NCBI RefSeq assembly: GCF_015476115.1
Contig: NZ_CP064295.1
Location: forward strand, 3,218,001 to 3,282,000
DNA: 64,000 nucleotides
Source: Aegicerativicinus sediminis
GTDB lineage: Bacteria; Bacteroidota; Bacteroidia; Flavobacteriales; Flavobacteriaceae
Reading direction: 5' to 3'
The notes beneath the pieces are model-generated. The model saw only the letters and a program-made list of their open reading frames with translations. It did not search any database and was not told the DNA's origin. The translations under genes and the position numbers were made by a program. Below, piece by piece: positions 18,582-27,764 of this stretch. The stretch's first letter is position 1; each line of letters opens with the position of its first letter.

Positions 18582-18589
18582 CATCTTTG
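18582..18589 (+). promoter_or_regulatory. Possible promoter -7 element upstream of sdaA
   Basis: CATCTTTG matches the Bacteroidota -7 consensus TAnnTTTG at seven of eight places counting the free positions, 25 bases before the sdaA start. No TTG is found at the expected -33 distance, so the call is weak. Confidence 0.3.
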
Positions 18590-18613
18590 CGGTCACTAAT
18601 TAATCTAGTCTAA

Positions 18614-20053
18614 ATGCATACCGCAAAAAAAGAAAGCATAAGTGTTTTCGATATGCTTAAGATAGGGATAGGCCCATCCAGTTCTCATACACTCGGACCT
18701 TGGCGTGCAGCCGAGCGCTGGATTAACCATCTTGAAGAAACAAATTTATTAGCTGACGTCAATAAGATTAAGGTCGAACTCTATGGTTCGCTGAGTCTTA
18801 CAGGGAAGGGTCATGCCACAGATATTGCAGTAGTTTTAGGACTATTGGGTCATGATCCGGAAACCATGGATATTCAATCCATTGATGAAGAAATAATGAA
18901 TGTTCAGAAGACTAACACTTTATTGGTTAATTTAAAAACACCAATCGATTTTAATTTTGAGAAGGATATAGTTTTCAGGCATGAATTCCTTCCTTACCAC
19001 CCGAACGGAATAAAATTCAAAGCTTATTTTAAAAACGGTAAAACAAAAACATCAACTTATTATAGCATTGGTGGGGGATTCGTTGTTGTTAAGGAGCGGA
19101 AAAATGCCAAGAAGAAATTAGAGAAGTTTCTTCATTTTCCTTTTCCGATTGATAAGGGTAATGAACTTCTGGAATATTGCAGGAAAGAACACCTTCCGAT
19201 TTCATCTATTGTGCTTAAAAATGAATATTCTCTTCGAACACCGGAAGAAATAGATAATAAATTGAAGGCAATTTGGGAAGTAATGCTTGAGTCTATGTAC
19301 ATAGGCTGCCATACTGAAGGTATTTTACCAGGTGGGCTACAGGTTAAACGTAGAGCATTTGAAATACATCAGCGTTTAATTGGAGATATTGATTATAAAG
19401 GTGTACATGATTGGATTCCGGCAATTAGAAATACAGAGGTAAAATTCCGACAAATATTGAAATGGGTTAGCTGTTTCGCCATTAGTGTTAATGAGGTGAA
19501 CGCGTCATTGGGTAGGGTAGTTACAGCGCCAACGAACGGTAGTGCTGGTACAGTGCCAGCCGTTTTGATGTATTACCTAACAATTGAGAATCATAATGCT
19601 GGTTTTGAAGAAATAAAGAGATTCTTATTGGTTGCAGGCGAAATTGGAAGTTTGTTTAAAAAAGGGGCTACAATTTCTGCTGCACTTGGAGGTTGTCAGG
19701 CCGAAATAGGCGTTTCCTCGGCTATGGCAGCTGGTGCATTAGCTGAACTTTTGGGAGCTACTCCAGACCAAGTTTTAATGGCGGCCGAAATAGCAATGGA
19801 ACACCATTTAGGGATGACTTGTGATCCTATTGCAGGTTTGGTCCAGATTCCGTGTATTGAAAGAAATGCAATGGGGGCTATTAAGGCCATAAATGCAGCA
19901 GAAATTGCCTTGGAAAGTGATGCCTCTAAGGCCAAAGTGACTTTAGATGGTGTAATCGATTCTATGTGGGAAACGGCTTTGGACATGAATTCAAAATACA
20001 AGGAAACTTCTGAGGGCGGATTGGCAGTTAAGGTAAGTGTTACTGAGTGCTAA
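18614..20053 (+). CDS. sdaA: L-serine dehydratase, single-chain iron-sulfur type
   Basis: The 479-residue enzyme deaminates L-serine to pyruvate and ammonia using a 4Fe-4S cluster. The N-terminal beta domain begins SVFDMLKIGIGPSSSHTLGP. The alpha domain carries TAPTNGSAGTVPAVLMYYL and the expected cluster cysteines in GGCQAEIG (about 360), MTCDPIAG (about 403) and IPCIERNAMGA (about 414). Alpha and beta regions are fused in one chain, as in the E. coli SdaA/SdaB type, and the length is near normal (about 455-480). It is the first chromosomal gene after the mobile element and is followed on the same strand by an aldo/keto reductase. Confidence 0.95.
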   Translation: MHTAKKESISVFDMLKIGIGPSSSHTLGPWRAAERWINHLEETNLLADVNKIKVELYGSLSLTGKGHATDIAVVLGLLGHDPETMDIQSIDEEIMNVQKTNTLLVNLKTPIDFNFEKDIVFRHEFLPYHPNGIKFKAYFKNGKTKTSTYYSIGGGFVVVKERKNAKKKLEKFLHFPFPIDKGNELLEYCRKEHLPISSIVLKNEYSLRTPEEIDNKLKAIWEVMLESMYIGCHTEGILPGGLQVKRRAFEIHQRLIGDIDYKGVHDWIPAIRNTEVKFRQILKWVSCFAISVNEVNASLGRVVTAPTNGSAGTVPAVLMYYLTIENHNAGFEEIKRFLLVAGEIGSLFKKGATISAALGGCQAEIGVSSAMAAGALAELLGATPDQVLMAAEIAMEHHLGMTCDPIAGLVQIPCIERNAMGAIKAINAAEIALESDASKAKVTLDGVIDSMWETALDMNSKYKETSEGGLAVKVSVTEC

Positions 20054-20162
20054 AAGAATATATTATTTATTGACTATTTCCTGACCCAATTCATCTAGAC
20101 TTGAAAAAAAGAATTAAAAATTTTAAATAACTTGTTAGCTAAAATTGAAAAACAACTTTAAA

Positions 20163-21146
20163 ATGAATTATAGGCAATTAGGGGATACTGATTTACGGAT
20201 TTCTGAGATTAGTTTGGGAACATGGCAAGTTGGTGGTAAATGGGGTGAACCGTTCAGTCATAAAGTTGCAGATGATATATTGAATGAGGCCATAGATAAT
20301 GGAATTAATTTTATTGACACGGCTGATGTCTACAGTGATGGCGAAAGTGAAAAAGCTGTAGGTAAAATTGTTAAACAAAGAAGAGAAACAATCTATGTTG
20401 CTACAAAATGTGGTAGGCAGTTGCAACCTCATATCAATGAGAAATATACAATAGACAGTCTTAAAAAGTTTGTAGATGAAAGTCTGAAACGTCTCGGACT
20501 TGAAAAAATTGACCTAATTCAATTGCATTGTCCACCAAATGATGTGTATTACAGACCTGAAATATTTCAACTTTTTGATGATCTTAAGAAACAAGGAAAA
20601 ATAGGTTATTTGGGTGTTAGTGTAGAGAAGGTGGAGCAAGCAATCAAGGCCATTGAATTTCCGAATGTAAAGTCAGTACAGATTATCTTTAACATGTTTC
20701 GCCAGAGACCCAATGAACGATTTTTCAAGATGGCAAAGGAAAAGGGAGTTGGGGTAATTGTCCGTGTACCATTAGCTAGTGGATTGTTAACCGGAAAATT
20801 TTCAAAAGAAAGCAGTTTTGGTAAAGACGATCACCGTAATTTTAATAGGGAAGGAGCTGCTTTTGATAAAGGAGAAACATTTTCTGGAATTCCTTTTGAA
20901 GTTGGATTAGAAGCCGTTGATCAACTTAAATCACTTTTTCCTAATGTGTCCTTAAGTCAACTTGCAATTAAATGGATATTACAGAATCCGAATATATCTA
21001 CTGTCATTCCTGGAGCTTCTAAAGTCCAACAGGTTACGGATAACATCGAGGCTTTAAAACTAAAAGATTTAAACTCCGATGAGCTTTCGAAAATTGACCA
21101 GGTCTATGGGGATTACATCAAAAGGCATGTGCACCAATTATGGTAA
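20163..21146 (+). CDS. Aldo/keto reductase
   Basis: The preferred ATG gives 327 residues starting MNYRQLGDTDLRISEISLG, the usual family start; a TTG at 20145 would add six residues. The catalytic tetrad is visible as D and Y in FIDTADVYSDG, K in VATKCGR and H in LIQLHCPP. The C-terminal VIPGASKVQQVTDNIEAL belongs to the NADPH-binding region. It should reduce aldehydes or ketones in the cytoplasm; the substrate cannot be read. It lies about 110 bases after sdaA, so co-transcription is possible. Confidence 0.92.
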   Translation: MNYRQLGDTDLRISEISLGTWQVGGKWGEPFSHKVADDILNEAIDNGINFIDTADVYSDGESEKAVGKIVKQRRETIYVATKCGRQLQPHINEKYTIDSLKKFVDESLKRLGLEKIDLIQLHCPPNDVYYRPEIFQLFDDLKKQGKIGYLGVSVEKVEQAIKAIEFPNVKSVQIIFNMFRQRPNERFFKMAKEKGVGVIVRVPLASGLLTGKFSKESSFGKDDHRNFNREGAAFDKGETFSGIPFEVGLEAVDQLKSLFPNVSLSQLAIKWILQNPNISTVIPGASKVQQVTDNIEALKLKDLNSDELSKIDQVYGDYIKRHVHQLW

Positions 21147-21191
21147 TAAGCTTCTAATTTGATTAGAATTCGTTCAAAATTCATTATAAAT

Positions 21192-22532
21192 TTAAATGTT
21201 TGGTAATTTCCAGCCATTATGATATTGTGCTTTCATTAATTTGTTAGCCGCGACGTCATCAAATTTATTATTCAAGGAATCCCAATAAATTTTCTTGCCA
21301 GTTTTATAGGCAATGTTTCCCATTTGAGCATTAATTGCGGCTATGCTTCCAGTTTGAATTGCACAATTAAGAATGCTGGGGTCGTTAGCTTTTACTGCTT
21401 CTACAAAATTAGCAGCATGATGTTCCAAAGCACTACCAGACCCTTTGGTATGGGGTACTGCGGGTATTTTATCTACTCGATTGCCTTCTTTGTTTTCCGA
21501 TTCTGGGATGACCCACCATCCGCCACGATTGACCACCAAAGTTGCATTGTTTCCTATAAAGGCTATACCTTCAGTAGTACCATAGTTTCCGCCATTAATT
21601 CCAGTAGCATGCTCCCACAACATATTAAATCCATCATATTCGTAAACCGTCTGTAAAGTATCGGGCGTTTCAGATGCATCATCAGGATATGCAAGTTTTC
21701 CACCAGAAGCCATGATAGATTTCGGTGCCTTAGCACCCATTGCATGTAGAGCAATGTCTATTTCGTGAACCCCCCAATCTGTCATTAATCCTCCTGCATA
21801 ATCCCAGAACCATCTGAAATTAAAGTGAAATCTATTAAGATTAAAAGGTCTTTTGGGAGCAGGTCCTAACCACATGTCATAATCAACGCCTTCAGGCGGA
21901 TTTTGATCTGGTAGGACCGGAACCGGGTTCATCCAACCTTGGTATGCCCAGCATTTTACAAGTCTGATATTTCCTAATTCACCAGATTTCACATATTGTA
22001 TCGCCTCATGGTATTGTGAACCGGAACGTTGCCATTGACCAACTTGCACAACTTTCCCATATCGCTCTTGCGCTTTCACCATTAATTGACATTCTTCTAT
22101 GGAATTAGCTATAGGTTTTTCAACATACACGTGTTTCCCTGCAGAAACAGCATCGCACATATTAAGACAATGCCAATGATCTGGTGTGCCAATAATTATA
22201 ACATCAACGTCTTTATTTTCTAATAATTTGCGATAGTCTGTATATAATTTTGGTTTTTTACGTCTTTCTTTTTCTAGTTCCAAATACCTTCTATCTAACA
22301 CATTCTTATCCACATCAGCTATACCGATACAATTTACCTCAGGCAATTTAAAATGTGCTTTCATATTGGCCCACCCCATACCATTGGCTCCAATCACCCC
22401 AAAATTAAGTTGGTCTGAAGGCTTTACATTTTTTTTGTATGATCCTAATTCCGAGGCTGTTAAACCATAGGGCAGGCTAAGCCCTGCTCCCGCTAGGAGA
22501 CTAGTTTGAATAAATTTTCTGCGTGATGACAT
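21192..22532 (-). CDS. Gfo/Idh/MocA family oxidoreductase, TAT-exported
   Basis: The 446-residue protein opens with a twin-arginine signal (SSRRKFIQTSLLAGAGLSL), so it is probably folded with its cofactor and exported to the periplasm. A Rossmann fold follows (NFGVIGANGMGWANM near 43-57) and the motif VYVEKPIANS has the family EKP signature. The C-terminal alpha/beta domain contains DWGVHEIDIALHAMG. Such enzymes in Bacteroidota act on sugars or their derivatives with NAD(P). No sugar-use locus adjoins it, so the substrate is unknown. It is convergent with the aldo/keto reductase. Confidence 0.9.
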   Translation of the reverse strand: MSSRRKFIQTSLLAGAGLSLPYGLTASELGSYKKNVKPSDQLNFGVIGANGMGWANMKAHFKLPEVNCIGIADVDKNVLDRRYLELEKERRKKPKLYTDYRKLLENKDVDVIIIGTPDHWHCLNMCDAVSAGKHVYVEKPIANSIEECQLMVKAQERYGKVVQVGQWQRSGSQYHEAIQYVKSGELGNIRLVKCWAYQGWMNPVPVLPDQNPPEGVDYDMWLGPAPKRPFNLNRFHFNFRWFWDYAGGLMTDWGVHEIDIALHAMGAKAPKSIMASGGKLAYPDDASETPDTLQTVYEYDGFNMLWEHATGINGGNYGTTEGIAFIGNNATLVVNRGGWWVIPESENKEGNRVDKIPAVPHTKGSGSALEHHAANFVEAVKANDPSILNCAIQTGSIAAINAQMGNIAYKTGKKIYWDSLNNKFDDVAANKLMKAQYHNGWKLPNI

Positions 22533-22773
22533 GAAAAGGACTATTTTAGTTAAGTTGAAAATTAAAGTTAAATAAAACGAATGGATTCGTGTTGAAGGTG
22601 TTGATGGGAATTAATTTTTAATCATAAATAATTAAAAATCAATAAAATATATTGTTGAAGAAGATGTAGGTGTAAGGCTAAACCTTCATTTTTTAAAAAT
22701 ATTTTGTATTTTAACAGATTTTTGTGTATTTCGTCGTATAATTGTAACTGTTAACCTATAACTAAACCTTTTT

Positions 22774-24051
22774 TTGAATATGAACCGCTTTCAATTCTTA
22801 AAAAAGCCTGGATTTCTTGCTATTACAATTTTTACCCTCAGTAGTAGTGCCCATAAAGCCGAATTTACAGATGAGGCGAGGAAATTTAATTCCATCAATT
22901 TAGGGGAGGTTGTTGAAGAACGGTTAGCAAAGGACGAACTTTTCAATAGGCAGAAATTAGAAATTCAAACTGCGATTGACTCTTATTTTAAGAAAGCCAT
23001 TGCAAGCGGAGATATTATTGGTGCTGGGGTTAGTATCGTTAAAGGGGATTCAATAGTGTTAGATTCAGGATACGGAAAACGAAAGGTGAATGAATCAGAA
23101 ACCATAAATGGCCAAACTGTTTTCAGATTAGGTTCGATCTCCAAAGGTTTTGCAGGTGTTTTGGCAGGAAAGTTAAAAGAGGAAGGGAAAATAGATTGGA
23201 ATGATAAAGTAGTGGAATACATCCCCGAATTTAATTTTTCAAATAGAGAATTCTCAGAAAAAATTACTCTTTCACATATTTTATCACACACCTCTGGTGC
23301 GCCATATCATAGTTATACTGATCTTGTTGAAAGTGGCCTTTCTCTCGAAAATATAGCTCCTAGGTTTCAAACGGTTAAACCTATTAGTGAACCGGGTAAA
23401 ATGTATAGTTATCAAAATGCCTTATTTGCATTGAGTGGTACGGTCATGGAATGTGCTACTGGCGAAACAATTAATGAAGAGCTCGATAATTACTTTTTTA
23501 AGCCACTGGGAATGTTAACGGCTTCTACGGATTATACATCATTGAAGGAAAATGATAATGTCGCATATCCTCATAGACTTTACGGGAAAGGTTGGAGATC
23601 TGTAAAACTTACAGACAAGTATTTTAATGCTGTTGCTGCAGGTGGAGTTAATGCTAGCGCTTTAGACATGGCCAAATGGATGAGATTCCTTTTAGGGCAT
23701 AATACCAATTTAATGTCAAAACAGGCTCTTTCTGAGGTTTTTCAACCTTTTATTCAAGTTAAAGGTAGAAGCAAGTACTATCAGCGTTGGCCAGGACATG
23801 TGTCTTCTTATTATGCCTTTGGCTGGAGGATACACAAATTTAAAGATGAAAATTCTGAGGCAGAAAAAACAATTATACATCACGGAGGCAGCGTAAATCA
23901 CTATCGCAACGAGATTGCAATATATCCAGAAGATGATTTAGGCATATGTGTTCTATTTAATTCTACACCTAAGATTGTGTCTCACGTTATTCCTGATTTA
24001 TATGAAATTGTAACTAAAATCTTGTCTGAAAAGACGGAAGGTAATAGTTAA
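22774..24051 (+). CDS. Serine hydrolase, class C beta-lactamase/penicillin-binding protein-like
   Basis: The 425-residue protein has a hydrophobic N-terminus (about 5-26) that may be a signal peptide. The beta-lactamase fold is shown by SISK (SxxK, serine near 121), a YxN-type motif in YSYQNALFALSG near 212, and HHGGSV near 369 in place of KTG. Members include esterases, D-aminopeptidases and carboxypeptidases, and most are not resistance enzymes. The substrate is unknown. It precedes the ion-channel gene on the same strand by about 100 bases. Confidence 0.88.
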   Translation: MNMNRFQFLKKPGFLAITIFTLSSSAHKAEFTDEARKFNSINLGEVVEERLAKDELFNRQKLEIQTAIDSYFKKAIASGDIIGAGVSIVKGDSIVLDSGYGKRKVNESETINGQTVFRLGSISKGFAGVLAGKLKEEGKIDWNDKVVEYIPEFNFSNREFSEKITLSHILSHTSGAPYHSYTDLVESGLSLENIAPRFQTVKPISEPGKMYSYQNALFALSGTVMECATGETINEELDNYFFKPLGMLTASTDYTSLKENDNVAYPHRLYGKGWRSVKLTDKYFNAVAAGGVNASALDMAKWMRFLLGHNTNLMSKQALSEVFQPFIQVKGRSKYYQRWPGHVSSYYAFGWRIHKFKDENSEAEKTIIHHGGSVNHYRNEIAIYPEDDLGICVLFNSTPKIVSHVIPDLYEIVTKILSEKTEGNS

Positions 24052-24149
24052 TTTCTCGATAAATTTGTATTCTCCATTTACCTGAGAAAACTTCTTTGGT
24101 GCGTAACCAAACCGTAATTCAATTATCTTTATCTGCAGAATTTTTTATT

Positions 24150-25253
24150 ATGATCAGATTCTTTTTGGCAATAAGTGTTCTGTTGATCAATTTCCCGCTG
24201 GCAGCTCAAAACGAGGCGGAAGTTCCAGTAACTATTGATACGTTAAAAATAGGTATCTATGATTCTCCGCCTTTTGTGCATTTTAATGAGAATGGAGGGT
24301 TAGAAGGGGTAAGTGTATGGCTATGGGAACGACTTAATGGAGAAATAGACCAACCTTTTAAATTATTAAAGTATGAAGGTGACCACCCATTATATGATAT
24401 TTTAAACGATTTAGAAAAGGGCGCTATTGATTTTACCATAAATCCTCTAACAATTACAAGTGAACGACATAAATACCTTGATTATACTGTTCCGTTTTAT
24501 GTAGGCGATTTAACTTTAGCGAAACAGACTGAAACCTCTTATGAATCTGTAGTAGAATTTTTGCATATTTTTTTCAATAAGAATATTCTGTTTCTAACCT
24601 TGATAATGGTAGCCTCGGTATTTGCGTTTGGTTTAGTTATTTGGTTGGTAGAAAAGAAAAACTTGCATTTTGAAAGAGGATGGAGAGGGCTTCTATCAAG
24701 TTTTTGGTGGTCGGCAGTTACAATGACTACCGTTGGATATGGTGATAAAGTGCCAATTTCAAGTTTAGGTAGACTAATTGCATTTATATGGATGTTATTT
24801 TCCTTGGTAATTATTGGTTTATATACGGCTACAATTACTTCAAACCTTACGGTGAAAAAATTAACGAATGATAATCTTCAAATAGAAAATTTTCGTCAAT
24901 TAGAAGTTGGTACCGTGGAAGCCTCGGCAACCTCTACCTATCTAAATCGAAATTTCTTTAATAAATTAACTACTTACCCCGATTTAAAAATAGGATTAGA
25001 GGCCTTAAATAAAGGGGAAATTGATTATTTCGCCTACGACGAACCCTGGCTTGCCCATCAACTTTATACTAATCCCAAGTACGCTGATCTAGAAATTATG
25101 CCAATCAGATTTAATCTCCAGTTGTATTCTATGGGAATGAGGAAGGGGTTAAAACCTGAATTAAAGGAAAATTTGTCAGAAAGACTATTGTTCTTAATGG
25201 AAGGTCGAGAATGGCAAATGCTGCTTGAAAATTACAATTTGAAGGAGTATTAA
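24150..25253 (+). CDS. GluR0-like ligand-gated potassium channel
   Basis: The ATG at 24150 gives 367 residues with a clean signal peptide (MIRFFLAISVLLINFPLAAQ); a TTG 54 bases upstream is less likely. A type 3 periplasmic solute-binding domain is split around a pore. Its first half runs about 30-135, with TSERHKYLDYTVPFYVG. The pore consists of a TM helix, a P-loop with the potassium selectivity filter TMTTVGYGD, and a second TM helix ending in GLYTATITSNLTV. The second binding lobe then follows. This is the layout of prokaryotic ionotropic glutamate receptors. The ligand is probably an amino acid. Confidence 0.92.
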   Translation: MIRFFLAISVLLINFPLAAQNEAEVPVTIDTLKIGIYDSPPFVHFNENGGLEGVSVWLWERLNGEIDQPFKLLKYEGDHPLYDILNDLEKGAIDFTINPLTITSERHKYLDYTVPFYVGDLTLAKQTETSYESVVEFLHIFFNKNILFLTLIMVASVFAFGLVIWLVEKKNLHFERGWRGLLSSFWWSAVTMTTVGYGDKVPISSLGRLIAFIWMLFSLVIIGLYTATITSNLTVKKLTNDNLQIENFRQLEVGTVEASATSTYLNRNFFNKLTTYPDLKIGLEALNKGEIDYFAYDEPWLAHQLYTNPKYADLEIMPIRFNLQLYSMGMRKGLKPELKENLSERLLFLMEGREWQMLLENYNLKEY

Positions 25254-25256
25254 ATT

Positions 25257-25763
25257 TTATTCAATTTTAATGCCTTGGGTTGTAAATGAAAGCCCTTGTT
25301 GACCTGAAGTGGAAATCATGACACCTTCAAAATAGGGGTCGTTAGAATCTTTATCCTTTTTCCAGTCGAAAATAAAATTGGCACCTGTTCCACCTTCAGC
25401 ATCAATTTCATCGATAACAATTTCAACGGCTTCCATCGGGGCGATGTAAATGGGTTTTTGGAAGTAAGTACGAATGGGCGTACCGTCGGTATGAAAATAT
25501 TCAGCCTTGGTAATAAAAATACTATCACTTTTATTGATGTTTCTCATGCTTACGGTAGCTGTGAGATTATGGGTCTGATGCTCAGTTAAACTATAAATTT
25601 GAGAATAAATGGACAGATAAGTGCTCCCTTGTTCTAAAGAATCACTCAGGGAATATGGCACTGTTCGTTTCTCCCAGTTTATCGGATTGATGGAGCTGTA
25701 TTCCTTTTCTTTTTCACAAGAGATTAAAGAAATAAACAAATAAATGAATAAGATGTGGCGCAT
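25257..25763 (-). CDS. DUF3124 lipoprotein
   Basis: The ATG at 25763 gives 168 residues with a lipoprotein signal (MRHILFIYLFISLISC); an upstream ATG at 25784 would place seven residues before it. The mature part matches my memory of DUF3124: IYSQIYSL, TATVSMRNINKSDSI, EGGTGANFIFDW and QQGLSFTTQG. Function is unknown. It is convergent with the channel gene and ends 3 bases from it. No terminator hairpin was seen between the two. Confidence 0.75.
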   Translation of the reverse strand: MRHILFIYLFISLISCEKEKEYSSINPINWEKRTVPYSLSDSLEQGSTYLSIYSQIYSLTEHQTHNLTATVSMRNINKSDSIFITKAEYFHTDGTPIRTYFQKPIYIAPMEAVEIVIDEIDAEGGTGANFIFDWKKDKDSNDPYFEGVMISTSGQQGLSFTTQGIKIE

Positions 25764-25873
25764 TCCAAAAACAAGATTTATCAATGATTCAATGTATAAT
25801 ATTTATTTGAAATTTCTATCCTAATAAACAAAAAAGGGAGGTGACTCCGATACCGTTATCAAAAAATAAAAAG

Positions 25874-27613
25874 TTATATTATCAATCTTACTTCCCCTAA
25901 TTCCTGAATTTGGTAGGGGAATTTTTCGCTGGGTGATCCTATGAACATAAAATTGGTTGGGATATTCCATCGTTTTGACAGTTCTTCAATTTTTTCTGGT
26001 CCAAATAAGCCTGGCTCTTCTATAAATTCAACCCTAATATCTGGATAAGCACGACTAAGAACCTCAATGTCTGAGATGAGTCGTGGGGGTACCCTAATAT
26101 CACCTGAAACCACTGATACTATCTTGAGCTTTTTAGTAGGTTCATTTTCTGATATATATTTTAAAGCTTTATTAATGGTTACTGCATTATCATGGTTGGT
26201 AAAGAAAACAAACTCTTGTCTGTTTATTTTATTTAAAATCCCTTGAGTGTAATGGTAAAGTTTTTTAAAAACTAAACCATGACTGGGGAAAATAAAATGT
26301 AAACTCCGTATGATTCCTCTAAGTATATAATCGCCATAAAGCATAGTATAAACAATAGCTAGAGTTGGGATTAAATACTCTATGAATATGGCTAAATAAT
26401 CGGGATTTAATACAATATTTCCCACTATCGCAGCCACTACAGCTAGAATGGCAATTATTAAGCCTGCCCAAGATGATCTTTCAGGTCTTGGCAGGCTTTT
26501 TCTGTTTACTTTTAAAAGAATATTGCCAATACCGAATAAAGCCATCACGGATAAGAATGCGATTGTATAGACTCCTGCAAGTTTGTTTAACTCACCTTCA
26601 GTGACTAATAAAATAGATGTGCATAAAACAAAAAAGAGAACAAAAATTAAGTAGGAGCTACCCCGGTTATTTTTCTTAATTAAGAATTTCGGTAAAATTC
26701 GATCTAAAGCCATGCGTTCCATCAATCCGCCGACCCCTACAAATGAGGTTAAAACGGCTCCGCTTAAAACCAGCGTTGCATCAACACTGACTAGCAAAGG
26801 CAGCCAACTTCCACTTACCTGTCCTCCTAGAAACGATAAAAGGGCATCCTGATTTCCTTCGACCGCTGACATAGGGAAAATCGCTAAGGCTAAAAAAGCC
26901 AATAGAGGGTTGAAAATGGTAACAACAATCCACATATTCTGTAAAGTTTTTGGAAATACGCCTTTAGCCTGTTCTTCAACATAGTTTGCAGAACTTTCAA
27001 AACCGCTAATTCCCAGCATAGCAGCCGAAAATCCAAAGAATAGGGCCGTAGTTATTCCTCCCTCGACTGGGGTATTAAAATTGGAGATTAGGGTTTTAAA
27101 GCCATGACCAAATAAATAAAACACACAAAAGGAACATAATAAGGTTAAGGATATTAAATGAAATATAAAAATTGCTATAGCCACTTTAGAGGACTCTGTG
27201 ATGCCTAAAATCACTAATCCCATAAAAAGCATCAATAAGGCAATTGTTACTGGAATTATTGGAATTCCAGGCCAAACACTGTGGGCATATTTTATGGCCT
27301 CACTGGCTGAAATAACAGCCGTAGCCATATATGATAATACAGTTAAAGTGGCCGCTAATGAGGCAGTTGACTTTTTAGTTGTATTTAAAAGGGCATTATA
27401 GGCCCCGCCATTCAATGGGAGGGCCCCAACCACCTCACCATAAATCTTTCGAAAAAGGAACAATACGCCAGCTACCATGAGAAGGGAAATCCAAGCATAT
27501 TGACCGGCATACACAATTGATAGCGCCGAAACATAAAGGCAGGAAGAACTTATGTCATTTCCACAAATTGCAGTTGCTTGAAGCTCATTTAGCTTCTTTT
27601 TAATTTGTTTCAT
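25874..27613 (-). CDS. APC-superfamily amino acid permease with cytoplasmic tail
   Basis: A 579-residue transporter with about 12 hydrophobic segments between residues 25 and 440, including the substrate-region motif GALPLNGGAYNALLN. A soluble tail of about 130 residues ends with a small alpha/beta region, possibly related to universal stress proteins. It should import amino acids or related compounds by proton symport; the substrate is not predictable. The neighbouring genes are separate transcripts. Confidence 0.85.
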   Translation of the reverse strand: MKQIKKKLNELQATAICGNDISSSCLYVSALSIVYAGQYAWISLLMVAGVLFLFRKIYGEVVGALPLNGGAYNALLNTTKKSTASLAATLTVLSYMATAVISASEAIKYAHSVWPGIPIIPVTIALLMLFMGLVILGITESSKVAIAIFIFHLISLTLLCSFCVFYLFGHGFKTLISNFNTPVEGGITTALFFGFSAAMLGISGFESSANYVEEQAKGVFPKTLQNMWIVVTIFNPLLAFLALAIFPMSAVEGNQDALLSFLGGQVSGSWLPLLVSVDATLVLSGAVLTSFVGVGGLMERMALDRILPKFLIKKNNRGSSYLIFVLFFVLCTSILLVTEGELNKLAGVYTIAFLSVMALFGIGNILLKVNRKSLPRPERSSWAGLIIAILAVVAAIVGNIVLNPDYLAIFIEYLIPTLAIVYTMLYGDYILRGIIRSLHFIFPSHGLVFKKLYHYTQGILNKINRQEFVFFTNHDNAVTINKALKYISENEPTKKLKIVSVVSGDIRVPPRLISDIEVLSRAYPDIRVEFIEEPGLFGPEKIEELSKRWNIPTNFMFIGSPSEKFPYQIQELGEVRLII

Positions 27614-27764
27614 GAAATAGATTGTCTATTAAAATTAGCTAAATACTAATTAAAACCAACAAAATTAAGGGGAGTATTCAATTATTGATAAAAGTAAAAT
27701 AGAGTATTGAAAAATTTAAAACTTAAACTATAAAGTTATATAATATAATTTAAAGTATTATAAA

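Larger units (their letters stand above)
18165..18613. other. Element-chromosome junction region
   Basis: No protein gene was seen in these 449 bases. From left to right it holds the upstream region of the integrase, an inverted repeat (18256-18283), the tRNA-Ser 3' fragment (18305-18327), a hairpin terminator (18333-18359) and an AT-rich stretch leading to the serine dehydratase gene with a possible promoter near 18582. Confidence 0.7.

Noticed and set aside
22774-24051. An antibiotic-resistance beta-lactamase
   Set aside because: The motif set is that of the wide class C-like hydrolase family; nothing marks it as a resistance enzyme, and there is no AmpR-type regulator nearby.
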